Assembly (NCBI RefSeq): GCF_002234595.1
Contig: NZ_NMUL01000016.1
Location: forward strand, 271,823-335,822
Length of the DNA stretch: 64,000 nucleotides
From: Amycolatopsis vastitatis
GTDB taxonomy: Bacteria; Actinomycetota; Actinomycetes; Mycobacteriales; Pseudonocardiaceae
Direction: 5' to 3'
Shown piece by piece: positions 52,919-61,859 of the stretch. The position numbers and the translations under genes were made by a program. The notes beneath the pieces are model-generated. The model saw only the letters and a list, made by a program, of their open reading frames with translations, made no database searches and had not been told where the DNA came from. Position 1 is the first letter of the stretch; each line of letters begins with the position of its first letter.

Positions 52919-53989
52919 TTACTTCGCCGGGGGTTTCTTCTGCTTCGGCGGGGTTTCGTCCTCGCCGATCACCGGGGGTGCCACCAGGCCGGGCTCGCCC
53001 AGCAGCTCCGACGGCTTCGTGACCGGGCGCGTCTTCGACGGGCGCCGGGCTTGGCCGCCGCCCATGCCGAAGGCGCCGAAGCCCATCATCGGCATCATCG
53101 GGACTCCGCCCGACGTGGTCTGGTGGTCCGGCGCGGGCGCCTGCGGGGCGGGGGTGGCGGCGGGCTGTCCGTCGTCGACGCTGCCCGCGCCCGTGTGACG
53201 GCCCTCCGCCGGGTCGCTCGCCGCCGACGGTGTCATGACTTCGTCGGCCGGGCCGGAGGCGGAAGCCGCAGCCGTAGCGTCCGTGGCCTGCTCGCCCGCT
53301 TCGTTCAGGGCTCCGTCGTGCAGCTTGAACCGCTCCTGCGGGTACCGGTGCCGGATCTCGATGGTCCGGGAAGCCGCGTCGGGGTCGTCGACGCCGTCGC
53401 ACAGCCGGTCGAACGCCTCCATGACGTCGCGCGCGGTTTCGTGCAGCGCCTTCGCCGAGTCCTGCGTCTCCTGCAGCTGCGCCCGCGTCCGCTTGGTCCC
53501 GCCGCTCGGGAGCAGCATCGTCTCCGACGTCAGCTCCGCCGCGTCCACCAGCACCTCGACGAGGTCGACGACCACGTGGCGGACCGTCGTCACCATCTCG
53601 TCCAGAGCGCCGGCGAGGGTGTCGAGCGCTTCACGGAGGTCGCCGCCCGCCGCGCCGACCTCACGGATGTACTCGATGAACGAGTCCGCGTCACGCCCCT
53701 CCCAGCCCGCGTCGAGCCGGCCGAGCTCGCCGTCCAGGCGCGCCGAAACGTCGGCCGCGACCGAGGCCGCTTGGCGGAGACGGTCGGCTTCGGCACCGAG
53801 ATCGGCCCAGCGGCCGACCAGCGGGCGGAAGTACGTCTCGACGGGGTCGATCACGCCCAGCTGCCGCGAGAGGTCCGTGAGGTACGCCAGGTACGGCTCG
53901 GCCGCCGCCGTGATGTCCTCGCCCGCGGGCACGGGCACCGGGGTCGCCAGCGGGTGCGCAATCGACTCGGTGGAGCTTTCGGCGATCAT
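52919..53989 (-). CDS. Helical WXG-type protein with disordered tail, possible ESX substrate
   Basis: 356 residues. The N-terminal ~215 are helical with a W-E-G turn at 96-98 (LDAGWEGRDADSFIEYIREV), matching the long WXG100-like proteins. The tail is rich in A, P, T, G and M (SGGVPMMPMMGFGAFGMGGG) and ends in lysines (PPKQKKPPAK). No signal peptide. It overlaps the EspC-like gene upstream (ATGA) and converges with mycP with 5 bp between stops. Same plan as the pair at 31879-34595. Confidence 0.65.
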   Translation of the reverse strand: MIAESSTESIAHPLATPVPVPAGEDITAAAEPYLAYLTDLSRQLGVIDPVETYFRPLVGRWADLGAEADRLRQAASVAADVSARLDGELGRLDAGWEGRDADSFIEYIREVGAAGGDLREALDTLAGALDEMVTTVRHVVVDLVEVLVDAAELTSETMLLPSGGTKRTRAQLQETQDSAKALHETARDVMEAFDRLCDGVDDPDAASRTIEIRHRYPQERFKLHDGALNEAGEQATDATAAASASGPADEVMTPSAASDPAEGRHTGAGSVDDGQPAATPAPQAPAPDHQTTSGGVPMMPMMGFGAFGMGGGQARRPSKTRPVTKPSELLGEPGLVAPPVIGEDETPPKQKKPPAK

Positions 53990-54306
53990 CCGTCGAGCCT
54001 CCCGGCCCGCTCGATCAGTTCCGCGGCGTCCGCGTCCTGCCCGTCGTGCCGGACCGTCACCTGCCGCAGCGCCTCCGCGGCCGAGCGCAGTGCCTCCGCG
54101 CCGTCGGTCAGCTGGCGCCGCAACGCACCCGCCGCGCGGCCGTACGACTCACCGAGCCCGAGACGGGCCCCCAGCGCGCCGTAGGACTCGGAGGTGACGC
54201 CCTCACCTCCGACGTCCGCGGCCGCCGCGTCCAAGTCGCCGGCGGCCGCTTCGGCCGTCTTGGCGTACTCGCCCACGACGACGCCGTCCATCCTCAAGCC
54301 GGCCAC
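53986..54306 (-). CDS. EspC-like small protein in the ESX-4 locus
   Basis: 106 residues, mostly two long helices (YAKTAEAAAGDLDAAAADVG; YGRAAGALRRQLTDGAEALR), no signal peptide. It resembles EspC/DUF2580-type type VII targets. Overlaps the next gene by four bases and follows eccB by 63 bp, so it is inserted in the ESX-4 locus between eccB and mycP. Confidence 0.62.
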   Translation of the reverse strand: MAGLRMDGVVVGEYAKTAEAAAGDLDAAAADVGGEGVTSESYGALGARLGLGESYGRAAGALRRQLTDGAEALRSAAEALRQVTVRHDGQDADAAELIERAGRLDG

Positions 54307-54369
54307 GGCAACCTCCGCTCACCCGGAACCCTCGAGCGTGAGACGCCCGCGGCGGGTTTCCGGTTCCGG

Positions 54370-56004
54370 TCAGTTCCCCGGCTGACGGCCCGGGGTCGGG
54401 TACGTGCCGGCGTTCGGGTCGATCGGCACCGAGTCGAACTGCCGCAGGACGTCCTGCGTGTTCAGCGACGCCCCGGTCGGCAGCAGCCCGATGATCGACT
54501 CCGGCGCGGGCTGCCGGTTGTTCATGCCGATCGCGTCCGCGGTCTGGGCGTCCGGGACGCTGTAGCGGATGCCGCGGTCGGAGATCAGCTGGATCTGGCC
54601 CTTGCCGAAGCTGGCCTTGCCGGTGGCGGACTGGACCACCGCGGCGAACCCGGGCTTGAGGTAGAAGCCGTTGATCGGCACCCGGTTCGGGCCCGGTGTG
54701 GTCATCGCCATCGCGGCGAACTTGTCCCCGCTGCTCTTCTGCCCGGGCAGCTGCGTGTCGACGTACACCGAGGTGTGGCCGTCCTGGTCGGGCCCGGACC
54801 CGGTCAGCGACCAGCCCAGGCACGCGACCGACGAGTTCTTCGTGGCGTCGAGGACCGTCGGGACCGAGCGCGGGAAGTCGTCGACCTGGATGTAGTCCGG
54901 GTCGGTGGGCTGCAACGTGTGCGCGCCGGCGAGCCGGTCGAGGCCGAGCGTCTGGATGCTGCCGGAGCTGCCGTTCTTCGCGACGCGGATGATGTCGGCG
55001 ACCGCGTTGGACACCTGCTGGATGCCGGACCGGGTGATCGCGTAGTAGTTCGGCGCCGCGCCGGCCGGCTGCGTGGCGAAGACGTCGCCCGCGGTCAGGC
55101 CGTCGAAGTTGCCGGGGGCCGGGCCGCTCGCGATCTTCGGCGGGGTCAGCCTCGCGACCTCCGGGATCGCGTTCAGCAGCCCCTGCGTGATCTTCCGCGG
55201 CGACTGGGACAGCCGCAGGGCGGTCTCGACGGCGTCGTTGGGGTTGTCGACGTCGATCTCGGCCCGCACGGTGTTCGCGTTCGGCCGGTTGCGCGAGCTC
55301 GGCAGCCGGTAGATCAGGTACGTCTTGCCGTTGTCGGCCTTCGCCAGCAACGCGTCGTTCTCGCCCAGCTCGCTGCCGAGGCTGCTCGGCGCGACACCGC
55401 CGTAAACGTAGGTATTGGTCTTGCCGGTGTCGGGGTTGGGCAGGGAAGGATCGAGCTGAACCTGGTCGCAGACTGCCCAATTGGGGGAAATTCGCTGGGA
55501 ATCCGACGGGATCAGCTGCGGACCGTCCGGAATTCCGGTCAGTTTGTCGCGCGGAATGGACTGCAGCTGGGTGTCGGAAACGACCGTGGGATTCTTCACA
55601 CTCGGCGCGCTCGCCGCGGGCGCGGCCGGTCCCGCGGCCGCGCCGCCGGTGCCGCCGCTCGACTGCTTCTGCTGGGCCAGCAGAAGCAGCCGCGCCGACG
55701 CGAGGTTGAACGTCGGGATCAGCTTCTTCGGGTTCCCCGTGACGACGTAGACCGTGCCGGACTGCTCGCCGATCACGATGTTCCCGGCGTCGGGCACCGA
55801 CGGCGCCGGGCTGAGCAGCCCCCAGACGACGAAGACGATCATGCCGAGTGCCCCCAGCACGACCCCCACGATGGTGGCCCGCGTGTGGGTGCGCATCGGG
55901 TCGTGCAACATCACGGCGTCCCGCCGGACCAGCGCCGACTGCATCCGCCGGAGGACGAACTGATACGCCTGGACCTGAGACTTAGTCGTGGGTGTTGATG
56001 GCAT
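54370..56004 (-). CDS. eccB: Type VII secretion protein EccB
   Basis: 544 residues. A short cytoplasmic start with the family motif QVQAYQFVLRRMQSALVRRD, one membrane helix (about 42-64), and a large extracytoplasmic domain with repeated lobes (GNIVIGEQSGTVYVV, PAGAAPNYYAIT) and two cysteines (WAVCDQ, VACLGW). EccB is the periplasmic arm of the ESX complex. Divergent from eccE. Confidence 0.95.
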   Translation of the reverse strand: MPSTPTTKSQVQAYQFVLRRMQSALVRRDAVMLHDPMRTHTRATIVGVVLGALGMIVFVVWGLLSPAPSVPDAGNIVIGEQSGTVYVVTGNPKKLIPTFNLASARLLLLAQQKQSSGGTGGAAAGPAAPAASAPSVKNPTVVSDTQLQSIPRDKLTGIPDGPQLIPSDSQRISPNWAVCDQVQLDPSLPNPDTGKTNTYVYGGVAPSSLGSELGENDALLAKADNGKTYLIYRLPSSRNRPNANTVRAEIDVDNPNDAVETALRLSQSPRKITQGLLNAIPEVARLTPPKIASGPAPGNFDGLTAGDVFATQPAGAAPNYYAITRSGIQQVSNAVADIIRVAKNGSSGSIQTLGLDRLAGAHTLQPTDPDYIQVDDFPRSVPTVLDATKNSSVACLGWSLTGSGPDQDGHTSVYVDTQLPGQKSSGDKFAAMAMTTPGPNRVPINGFYLKPGFAAVVQSATGKASFGKGQIQLISDRGIRYSVPDAQTADAIGMNNRQPAPESIIGLLPTGASLNTQDVLRQFDSVPIDPNAGTYPTPGRQPGN

Positions 56005-56160
56005 TCTCGACCTACAGCTCTCCCCGTCGCGGTACGGTTCCGCAGGATAGCCGTACGGGGACCGTCTGGTGTGGGGTTTCTACCAACTCAAGCTAGTGTC
56101 GGACACCCCGGGACCCGGCTTCCGGGTACGCAGCAAGCACGAGGGGAAGAGAAAGCGCGG

Positions 56161-57777
56161 ATGTCCGTCACCAACCCTCCACGTCCGCCTGGCCCGCCCG
56201 GGCCTCCGCCGCCCGGCCGCCAGCCGGGCCCGCCGCCGCGGCCGGTGAGACCCGGCGTCCCGGGCGGACCGGTTGGCGTTCCCGGTGGACCTGGCGGACC
56301 CGGACCCGGTGGCGGCCCCGGCGTTCCCGGACGGCCCGCTGTCCCCCCGCGCGGCCCCGGTGGTCCTGGCGGTCCCGCTGGCCCGGTCGGGCGTCCCGGC
56401 GGACCTGGCGGACCCGGCGGTCCCGGCGGTCCGGGTGGTCCCGGCGGCCCTGGCGGCGGTGGGCCCGGCGGTCCCGGCGGTCCGAGCGGCCCCCAGGGAC
56501 CCGACGACAGCGGCGCTCCCACTCCCCTGCCTCCCGTGCGGATGGCCCCGCCGGCACGGCGTCGCTCCTCCGGCGTGAACCTCGGCCCGCTCCCGGTGGC
56601 CAACCTCGTCGTGCTCGAAGTCGGTCTCGCGATCGGGCTCGTGCTCCTCGCGATCGACATGTCGATGAAGTACGTCGGGATCGGCATCCTCGGCTTCGCC
56701 CTCATCGTCGCGCTGCTGCGCTGGCGCGGCCGCTGGTTCACCCAGTGGGTCGGGCTGACGCTGCGCTACTCCTTCCGCTCCCACGACCGGGTCGCGAACC
56801 CGCTGCCGCCGAGCACCGTCGAGGAGCTGGCCGCCGAGGAGACCACGGTCACCGGCGCGGACGACGCCCGCGTGAACCTGCTCCGCATCGCCGTGCCGGA
56901 CCTCGTGGTGGCGCACGGCGTCGACCACGAAGTCCAGCAGGTCGGCCTCGCGTGGAACGACGGCACCTGGACGGCGGTGCTGCTCGTAGAGCCGACGCCG
57001 GCGTTGATCACCCAGGCCGACGGCGCCCCGAGCCTGCCGCTGTCGGCGCTCGCGCCGTGCCTCGAAGACCGCGGCGTGGTCCTCGACTCGATTCAGACGA
57101 TCTGGCACTGCTACCCCGGCAGCGCGGCGCTGCCGTCGGATTCGCCGGCGCTGAGCTCCTACATGGAGGTGCTCGGGCCGCTGCCCGCGGCGGCGCGGCG
57201 GACGACGTGGGTAGCCATCCGGCTGGACCCGAAGCGCTGCCCGGCGGCGATCCGCGAGCGCGGCGGCGGCGTCGTCGGCGCCCACCGCGCGCTGATCGGC
57301 GCGCTTTCGCGGGTGCGCAACGCACTGGAGTCGCAGGGCGTGCCGACGCGGCCGCTGGACCCGGACGAGCTGCTGCGCGCGAGCATCTCCGCCGCGGAGC
57401 TGACGTCGGTCGCCGGTTCGCCGAACAAGGTGACGTTGCAGGAACGGTGGTCGGGCGTGACCGCGGCCGGCATCGGGCACGCGAGCTACGCGATCACCGG
57501 CTGGCCGAAGGGCAAGATCACCGGCAGCCTGAACGCGCTGACGAGCGTCCGGGCGCTGTCGGCGACGCTCGCGATGTCGATCTCCCCGGCGTCCGACGAA
57601 GGCAAGATCGGGCTGCGCGGCGTGGTCCGGCTGAGCGCGCGGAACCCGCGTGAGCTCGACGCCGCGGACCAGCGGCTGCAGGGGCTGGCCGAGCGGCTCG
57701 ACGTGACCCTGACGCCGTTGCGCGGGCTGCAGGTTTCCGCGTTCGCCGCGACGCTGCCGATCGGAGGTACGGCATGA
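56161..57777 (+). CDS. eccE: Type VII secretion protein EccE with collagen-like N-terminus
   Basis: 538 residues. Residues 1-115 are Pro/Gly repeats, including a run of GGP/GPx triplets (about 64-112). Two membrane helices follow (about 146-166 and 171-187), then a cytoplasmic domain of 340 residues (LVVAHGVDHEVQQVGLAWNDGTW, AARRTTWVAIRLDPKRCP, LTPLRGLQVSAFAATLPI), typical of EccE. ESX-4 of M. tuberculosis lacks EccE, so this locus is a complete version. ATG at 56161. Ends in an ATGA overlap with the next gene. Confidence 0.9.
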   Translation: MSVTNPPRPPGPPGPPPPGRQPGPPPRPVRPGVPGGPVGVPGGPGGPGPGGGPGVPGRPAVPPRGPGGPGGPAGPVGRPGGPGGPGGPGGPGGPGGPGGGGPGGPGGPSGPQGPDDSGAPTPLPPVRMAPPARRRSSGVNLGPLPVANLVVLEVGLAIGLVLLAIDMSMKYVGIGILGFALIVALLRWRGRWFTQWVGLTLRYSFRSHDRVANPLPPSTVEELAAEETTVTGADDARVNLLRIAVPDLVVAHGVDHEVQQVGLAWNDGTWTAVLLVEPTPALITQADGAPSLPLSALAPCLEDRGVVLDSIQTIWHCYPGSAALPSDSPALSSYMEVLGPLPAAARRTTWVAIRLDPKRCPAAIRERGGGVVGAHRALIGALSRVRNALESQGVPTRPLDPDELLRASISAAELTSVAGSPNKVTLQERWSGVTAAGIGHASYAITGWPKGKITGSLNALTSVRALSATLAMSISPASDEGKIGLRGVVRLSARNPRELDAADQRLQGLAERLDVTLTPLRGLQVSAFAATLPIGGTA

Positions 57778-58493
57778 CTTCCCGCGTCCGTGACGCCGGG
57801 CAGAACACCGGTGTGGCGCCGGAGTTCACCGTGGACCCCGCGATGCTCGACGCGGTCAGCCCGTCGGGTGACCGCGGCGGCATCGTGCTCGGCTCGGGGC
57901 TGAAGGGCGAGCCGCTGACGATCTCGGCGCTGCGCTCGACCCCGACCCGCATCGTGCTGGTGGGCGGGCTGTACCTGGCCCGCCAGGTGGCCATGCGCGC
58001 GATGGCCGTCGGCGCGTGGGTCGTGGTCGCGACCGGCCGCCCGACCGAGTGGCAGATGCTCTCCCGTGCGGCCGGCAGCCGCGACGGGCGGCCGTCGCCG
58101 CTGGTGCAGATCCGCCGGCTGTCGCCGGTCGAGCTGCCGCGGCCGTCGGAAGACGCGCCGCTGCTGGTGGTCACCGACGGCGGCCCGACCCCGCAGGACC
58201 TGTTCCCGCCGAGGTCGCCCTGGCAGACGACGATCTACGTCCTCCCGTACCTGCACCCGCAGGCGGGCGCGACGGCCAACGCGGCGGACCTGGTGCTGAT
58301 GCAGCGCCTCCCGGCCGGCCAGGCCGAGCTGGCGGCCCGCATCTGGCGGCTCCCGCCGCAGATGATGCGTCAGCTGACGACGTTGAAGGACGACCAGGTG
58401 GTGGCATTGGGCCGCAACCTCTGGCGCCCGTTGCGCCTGGTCACGACGAGCAAGGAGCAGCAACTCCTCGGCCCGGTCCGCCGCGGCGACTGA
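57774..58493 (+). CDS. Uncharacterised protein coupled to eccE
   Basis: 239 residues, cytoplasmic, no membrane helix or signal peptide. The first ~100 look like an alpha/beta nucleotide-binding sheet (GIVLGSGLKGEPLTI, TRIVLVGGLYLARQVAMRAMAVG, AWVVVATGRPTEWQ), but there is no Walker A. The middle reads APLLVVTDGGPTPQD, and the end is ADLVLMQRLPAGQAELAARIW. The start overlaps the eccE stop (ATGA), so it is made with EccE and may contact its cytoplasmic domain. No family recognised; I take it as an ESX accessory gene. Confidence 0.7.
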   Translation: MTSRVRDAGQNTGVAPEFTVDPAMLDAVSPSGDRGGIVLGSGLKGEPLTISALRSTPTRIVLVGGLYLARQVAMRAMAVGAWVVVATGRPTEWQMLSRAAGSRDGRPSPLVQIRRLSPVELPRPSEDAPLLVVTDGGPTPQDLFPPRSPWQTTIYVLPYLHPQAGATANAADLVLMQRLPAGQAELAARIWRLPPQMMRQLTTLKDDQVVALGRNLWRPLRLVTTSKEQQLLGPVRRGD

Positions 58494-58508
58494 CCCGGCC
58501 CCGGCGGT

Positions 58509-58550
58509 CGTGAGTGAGAAACAGGGTTAGAACACTGTTTCTCACTCACG
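58509..58550. repeat. 42-bp palindromic repeat, copy 3 (convergent gene ends)
   Basis: Perfect arms CGTGAGTGAGAAACAG (58509-58524) and CTGTTTCTCACTCACG (58535-58550), loop GGTTAGAACA as in copies 1 and 2. It starts 15 bp after the stop of the eccE-coupled gene and contains the truA stop codon (58546-58548), again between convergent genes. Confidence 0.93.
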
Positions 58551-59487
58551 ACGGCGAGGTGCGGACGTTGCGGGTCTGGGCCGCGCGGGCGGCGAGTTCG
58601 GCGTCGGGCGGGTAGTCGACGGCGGTGAGCGTGAGGCCGTGAGCCGGGGCCACCGCACTGTCGCGGATGCCGCTCTCCAGCACCTTCGACGGCCACGCGT
58701 CGCTGCGGCGGCCGTCGCCCACCAGCAGGAGGACGCCGACCAGGCTGCGGACCATCGAGTGGCAGAACGCGTCCGCCGAGACCCGGACCTCCAGCAGGTG
58801 CTCGTCCACCCGCGCCCACTCCAGGCGCTGCAGCTCGCGGATCGTCGTGCCCGTGTCACGCTGCTTGCAGTACGCCGCGAAGTCGTGCAACCCCAGCAGT
58901 TCCGCGGCGGCGGCGTTCATCGCGTCCGTCGACAGTGGACGGTTCCACGCCAGGGTGTCGTGGCGGCGCAACGGGTCCACGCCCCACGGCGCGTCCGAGA
59001 CGCGGTAGCGGTAGTGACGGCGGATAGCCGAGAACCGCGCGTCGAACCCGTCGGGCGCGATCCGGGCACCCAGCACGCGGACGTCACCCGGCAGGAGACG
59101 GTTCCAGCGGCCGGCCATGCGGGTCAGGTCGGGGATGCCCTCGGGAGAGACCGGAATCCGGCCCTCCGCGGAAGGCGGAAGCGGGACAACGTCGACGTGG
59201 ACCACCTGGCCGGTCGCGTGCACCCCGGCGTCCGTACGCCCCGCCACCACCACGGACTTGGGCACCGAAGCCCCGGGCGGCTGGCGCTCCAGGGCCTCCT
59301 CCAGGAGCCCCTGGACCGTCCGGCGGCCCGGCTGGCGGGCCCAGCCCGAGAAGTCCGTGCCGTCGTAGGAGACGTCCAGGCGCAGACGAACGAGCCCGCC
59401 CTCCCCGGGGGGAGTGGCGGGCTCGTCCGGTGTCGAAGCGGCCGTCAGGACGTCAGTCCTTCTTGGCGTCCGCGTCGGCAGCCGCAT
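58546..59487 (-). CDS. truA: tRNA pseudouridine(38-40) synthase TruA
   Basis: 313 residues. Catalytic Asp D86 in VVAGRTDAGVHATGQV; also YDGTDFSGWARQPGRRTVQG, FSAIRRHYRYRV and HSMVRSLVGVLL. Modifies U38-U40 of tRNA anticodon arms. The only in-frame start before the domain is the ATG at 59487, which gives an N-terminal extension of about 33 residues and overlaps the end of rplQ by 35 bp. Confidence 0.95.
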   Translation of the reverse strand: MRLPTRTPRRTDVLTAASTPDEPATPPGEGGLVRLRLDVSYDGTDFSGWARQPGRRTVQGLLEEALERQPPGASVPKSVVVAGRTDAGVHATGQVVHVDVVPLPPSAEGRIPVSPEGIPDLTRMAGRWNRLLPGDVRVLGARIAPDGFDARFSAIRRHYRYRVSDAPWGVDPLRRHDTLAWNRPLSTDAMNAAAAELLGLHDFAAYCKQRDTGTTIRELQRLEWARVDEHLLEVRVSADAFCHSMVRSLVGVLLLVGDGRRSDAWPSKVLESGIRDSAVAPAHGLTLTAVDYPPDAELAARAAQTRNVRTSPS

Positions 59488-60010
59488 CGTCCTGAGCCGG
59501 GGCCTCGGTCTCGGCGGCAGCGGTGTCCTCGGCGGCCGGAGCCTCCTCGGCGGCGGGCGCCTCGGTGGTGGTCTCCTCGGCAGCCGGGGCGGCCTTCGTC
59601 TCGTCCTTGGCGAACTTCGTCTTCCGAGCGCGCTCGGCTTCCGAAGTCACGGTCTTCTCGGCCACCAGCTCGATGACGGCCATGGCGGCGTTGTCGCCCT
59701 TGCGCGCCATCGTCTTGGTGATCCGGGTGTAGCCGCCCGGACGCTCCGCGAAGTGCGGACCGATCTCGGCGAACAGCTTGTGCACGACGTCCTTGTCACG
59801 GACGACCTTCTGCACCTGACGGCGGTTGTGCAGGTCGCCCCGCTTCGCCTTCGTGATCAGCTTCTCGGCCAGCGGGCGGACCCGGCGGGCCTTCGCCTCG
59901 GTGGTCGTGATCTTGCCGTGCTCGAACAGCTGCGTGGCCAAGTTGGCCAGGATCAGCCGCTCGTGCGCGGACGACCCGCCGAGCCGGGCTCCCTTGGTAG
60001 GGGTGGGCAT
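59453..60010 (-). CDS. rplQ: 50S ribosomal protein L17 with Ala/Glu-rich tail
   Basis: 185 residues. The L17 core occupies 1-118 (LGGSSAHERLILANLATQLFEHGKITTTEAKARRVRPLAEKLI, GGYTRITKTMARKGDNAAMAVIELV). An acidic, disordered A/E/T-rich tail of about 65 residues follows; such tails are common in actinobacterial L17. It lies 44 bp after rpoA in the operon. Confidence 0.97.
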   Translation of the reverse strand: MPTPTKGARLGGSSAHERLILANLATQLFEHGKITTTEAKARRVRPLAEKLITKAKRGDLHNRRQVQKVVRDKDVVHKLFAEIGPHFAERPGGYTRITKTMARKGDNAAMAVIELVAEKTVTSEAERARKTKFAKDETKAAPAAEETTTEAPAAEEAPAAEDTAAAETEAPAQDDAAADADAKKD

Positions 60011-60054
60011 TGGTTCTCCTACTAGTTCAGCTCGCAGCGTCCAGGCACAGAGCC

Positions 60055-61125
60055 CTAGAGCTGCTCGGTCTCTGCGTAGTCCTGGCCATCGTCGTGGCCG
60101 TCCGAAATCCCGTCGGCGATGCCACCGACACCCTCCGACCAGCCTTCACCGTCGTAGCTGGCGGCCGCCGCGGTCGGGTCGAACCCGGGCGGGCTGTCCT
60201 TCAGCGCGAGACCGAGGCCGACGAGCTTGAGCTTGACCTCGTCGATCGACTTGGCGCCGAAGTTGCGGATGTCGAGCAGGTCCGCCTCGCTGCGCGAGAC
60301 GAGCTCGCCCACCGTGTGGATGCCTTCGCGCTTGAGGCAGTTGTACGACCGGACGGTGAGGTCCAGGTCCTCGATCGGCATCGCGTAGGCGGCGATGGTG
60401 TCCGCTTCCTGCGGCGACGGGCCGATCTCGATGCCTTCGGCGTCGACGTTCAGCTCGCGGGCGAGACCGAACAGCTCCACCAGCGTCTTGCCGGCCGACG
60501 CGACCGCGTCGCGCGGCGTGATCGACGGCTTGGTCTCGACGTCCAGGATCAGCTTGTCGAAGTCGGTGCGCTGCTCGACACGGGTGGCCTCGACCTTGTA
60601 GGTCACCTTGAGCACCGGCGAGTAGATCGAGTCGACCGGGATCCGGCCGATCTCCGCGCCCGCCTGCTTGTTCTGCAGGGCCGGGACGTACCCACGGCCG
60701 CGCTCGACGACGAGCTCGATCTCGAGCTTGCCCTTGCCGTTCAGCGACGCGATGTGCAGGTCCTGGTTGTGCACGGTGACACCCGCCGGCGGCACGATGT
60801 CGGCCGCCGTGACCTCACCGGGGCCCTGCTTGCGCAGGTACATGGTGACCGGCTCGTCCTCTTCCGAGGACACCACGAGCTCCTTGAGGTTCAGGATGAT
60901 GTCGGTGACGTCTTCCTTCACCCCGGGAACGGTGGTGAACTCGTGCAGCACGCCGTCGATGCGGATGCTCGTCACGGCCGCGCCCGGGATGGACGACAGC
61001 AGCGTACGACGCAGCGAGTTGCCGAGCGTGTAGCCGAAGCCGGGCTCCAGCGGTTCGATGGTGAACCGGGAGCGGGTCTCGTTGACCGTCTCTTCGCCGA
61101 GAGCCGGCCGCTGGGAAATCAGCAT
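60055..61125 (-). CDS. rpoA: RNA polymerase alpha subunit
   Basis: 356 residues: N-terminal assembly domain (FTIEPLEPGFGYTLGNSLRRTLLSSIPG) and C-terminal DNA/activator-binding domain (LTVRSYNCLKREGIHTVGELVSRSEADLLDIRNFGAKSIDEV), then a short acidic tail. The ATG at 61125 begins MLISQRP, the usual actinobacterial start. Confidence 0.98.
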   Translation of the reverse strand: MLISQRPALGEETVNETRSRFTIEPLEPGFGYTLGNSLRRTLLSSIPGAAVTSIRIDGVLHEFTTVPGVKEDVTDIILNLKELVVSSEEDEPVTMYLRKQGPGEVTAADIVPPAGVTVHNQDLHIASLNGKGKLEIELVVERGRGYVPALQNKQAGAEIGRIPVDSIYSPVLKVTYKVEATRVEQRTDFDKLILDVETKPSITPRDAVASAGKTLVELFGLARELNVDAEGIEIGPSPQEADTIAAYAMPIEDLDLTVRSYNCLKREGIHTVGELVSRSEADLLDIRNFGAKSIDEVKLKLVGLGLALKDSPPGFDPTAAAASYDGEGWSEGVGGIADGISDGHDDGQDYAETEQL

Positions 61126-61230
61126 TTCTTCCTAATTCCTTTCCAGACGACGCCCGCCATATGACGTCGAAGGGATGGCGCGGCGGCGGTGCACCTGTTG
61201 CACCGCCGCCCGGGTCCGACCGGGGCCGGA

Positions 61231-61836
61231 CTACTTCGAGTAGAGCTCGACGATCAGCTGTTCCTGGACCGGAACGTCGATCTGCGCACGCTCCGGGAGC
61301 TGGTGGACCAGCACGCGGAGGTTGGACTGGACGACCTGCAGCCACGCCGGGATCGGGCGGTCGCCGAAGGACTCCTTGGCCACGACGAAGGGCAGCATCG
61401 AGAACGACTTCGGCCGCACGTCGATGATGTCCCACTTCGAGACCTGGAACGACGGGACGTTGACCTTCTTGCCGTTGACCACGAAGTGGCCGTGGCTCAC
61501 CAGCTGACGCGCCTGACGGCGGGTGCGGGCGATGCCGGCGCGGTAGATCACGTTGTCCAGGCGGGACTCGAGGATCTGCAGCAGGTTCTCACCGGTCTTG
61601 CCGGGACGCCGGACGGCTTCCTTGTAGTACCGGACGAACTGACGCTCGAGAACGCCGTAGGTGTAGCGAGCCTTCTGCTTCTCCTGCGACTGCAGGAGGT
61701 ACTCGGACTCCTTGATGCGCCCGCGGCCGTGCTGGCCCGGCGGGTAGGGGCGACGCTCGAAAGCCTGGTCGCCGCCGATGAGGTCAACCTTGAGGCGACG
61801 CGAAATACGCGTCGCGGGGCCGGTGTAACGAGCCAT
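61231..61836 (-). CDS. rpsD: 30S ribosomal protein S4
   Basis: 201 residues with the S4 domain (LDNVIYRAGIARTRRQARQLVSHGHFVVNGKKVNVPSF). The N-terminal segment has no zinc-ligand cysteines (RYTGPATRISRRLKVDL), so it is the zinc-independent form. Part of the rpsM-rpsK-rpsD-rpoA-rplQ operon. Confidence 0.98.
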   Translation of the reverse strand: MARYTGPATRISRRLKVDLIGGDQAFERRPYPPGQHGRGRIKESEYLLQSQEKQKARYTYGVLERQFVRYYKEAVRRPGKTGENLLQILESRLDNVIYRAGIARTRRQARQLVSHGHFVVNGKKVNVPSFQVSKWDIIDVRPKSFSMLPFVVAKESFGDRPIPAWLQVVQSNLRVLVHQLPERAQIDVPVQEQLIVELYSK

Positions 61837-61859
61837 TTCTTCTTACTCCTCCCCGTTCC

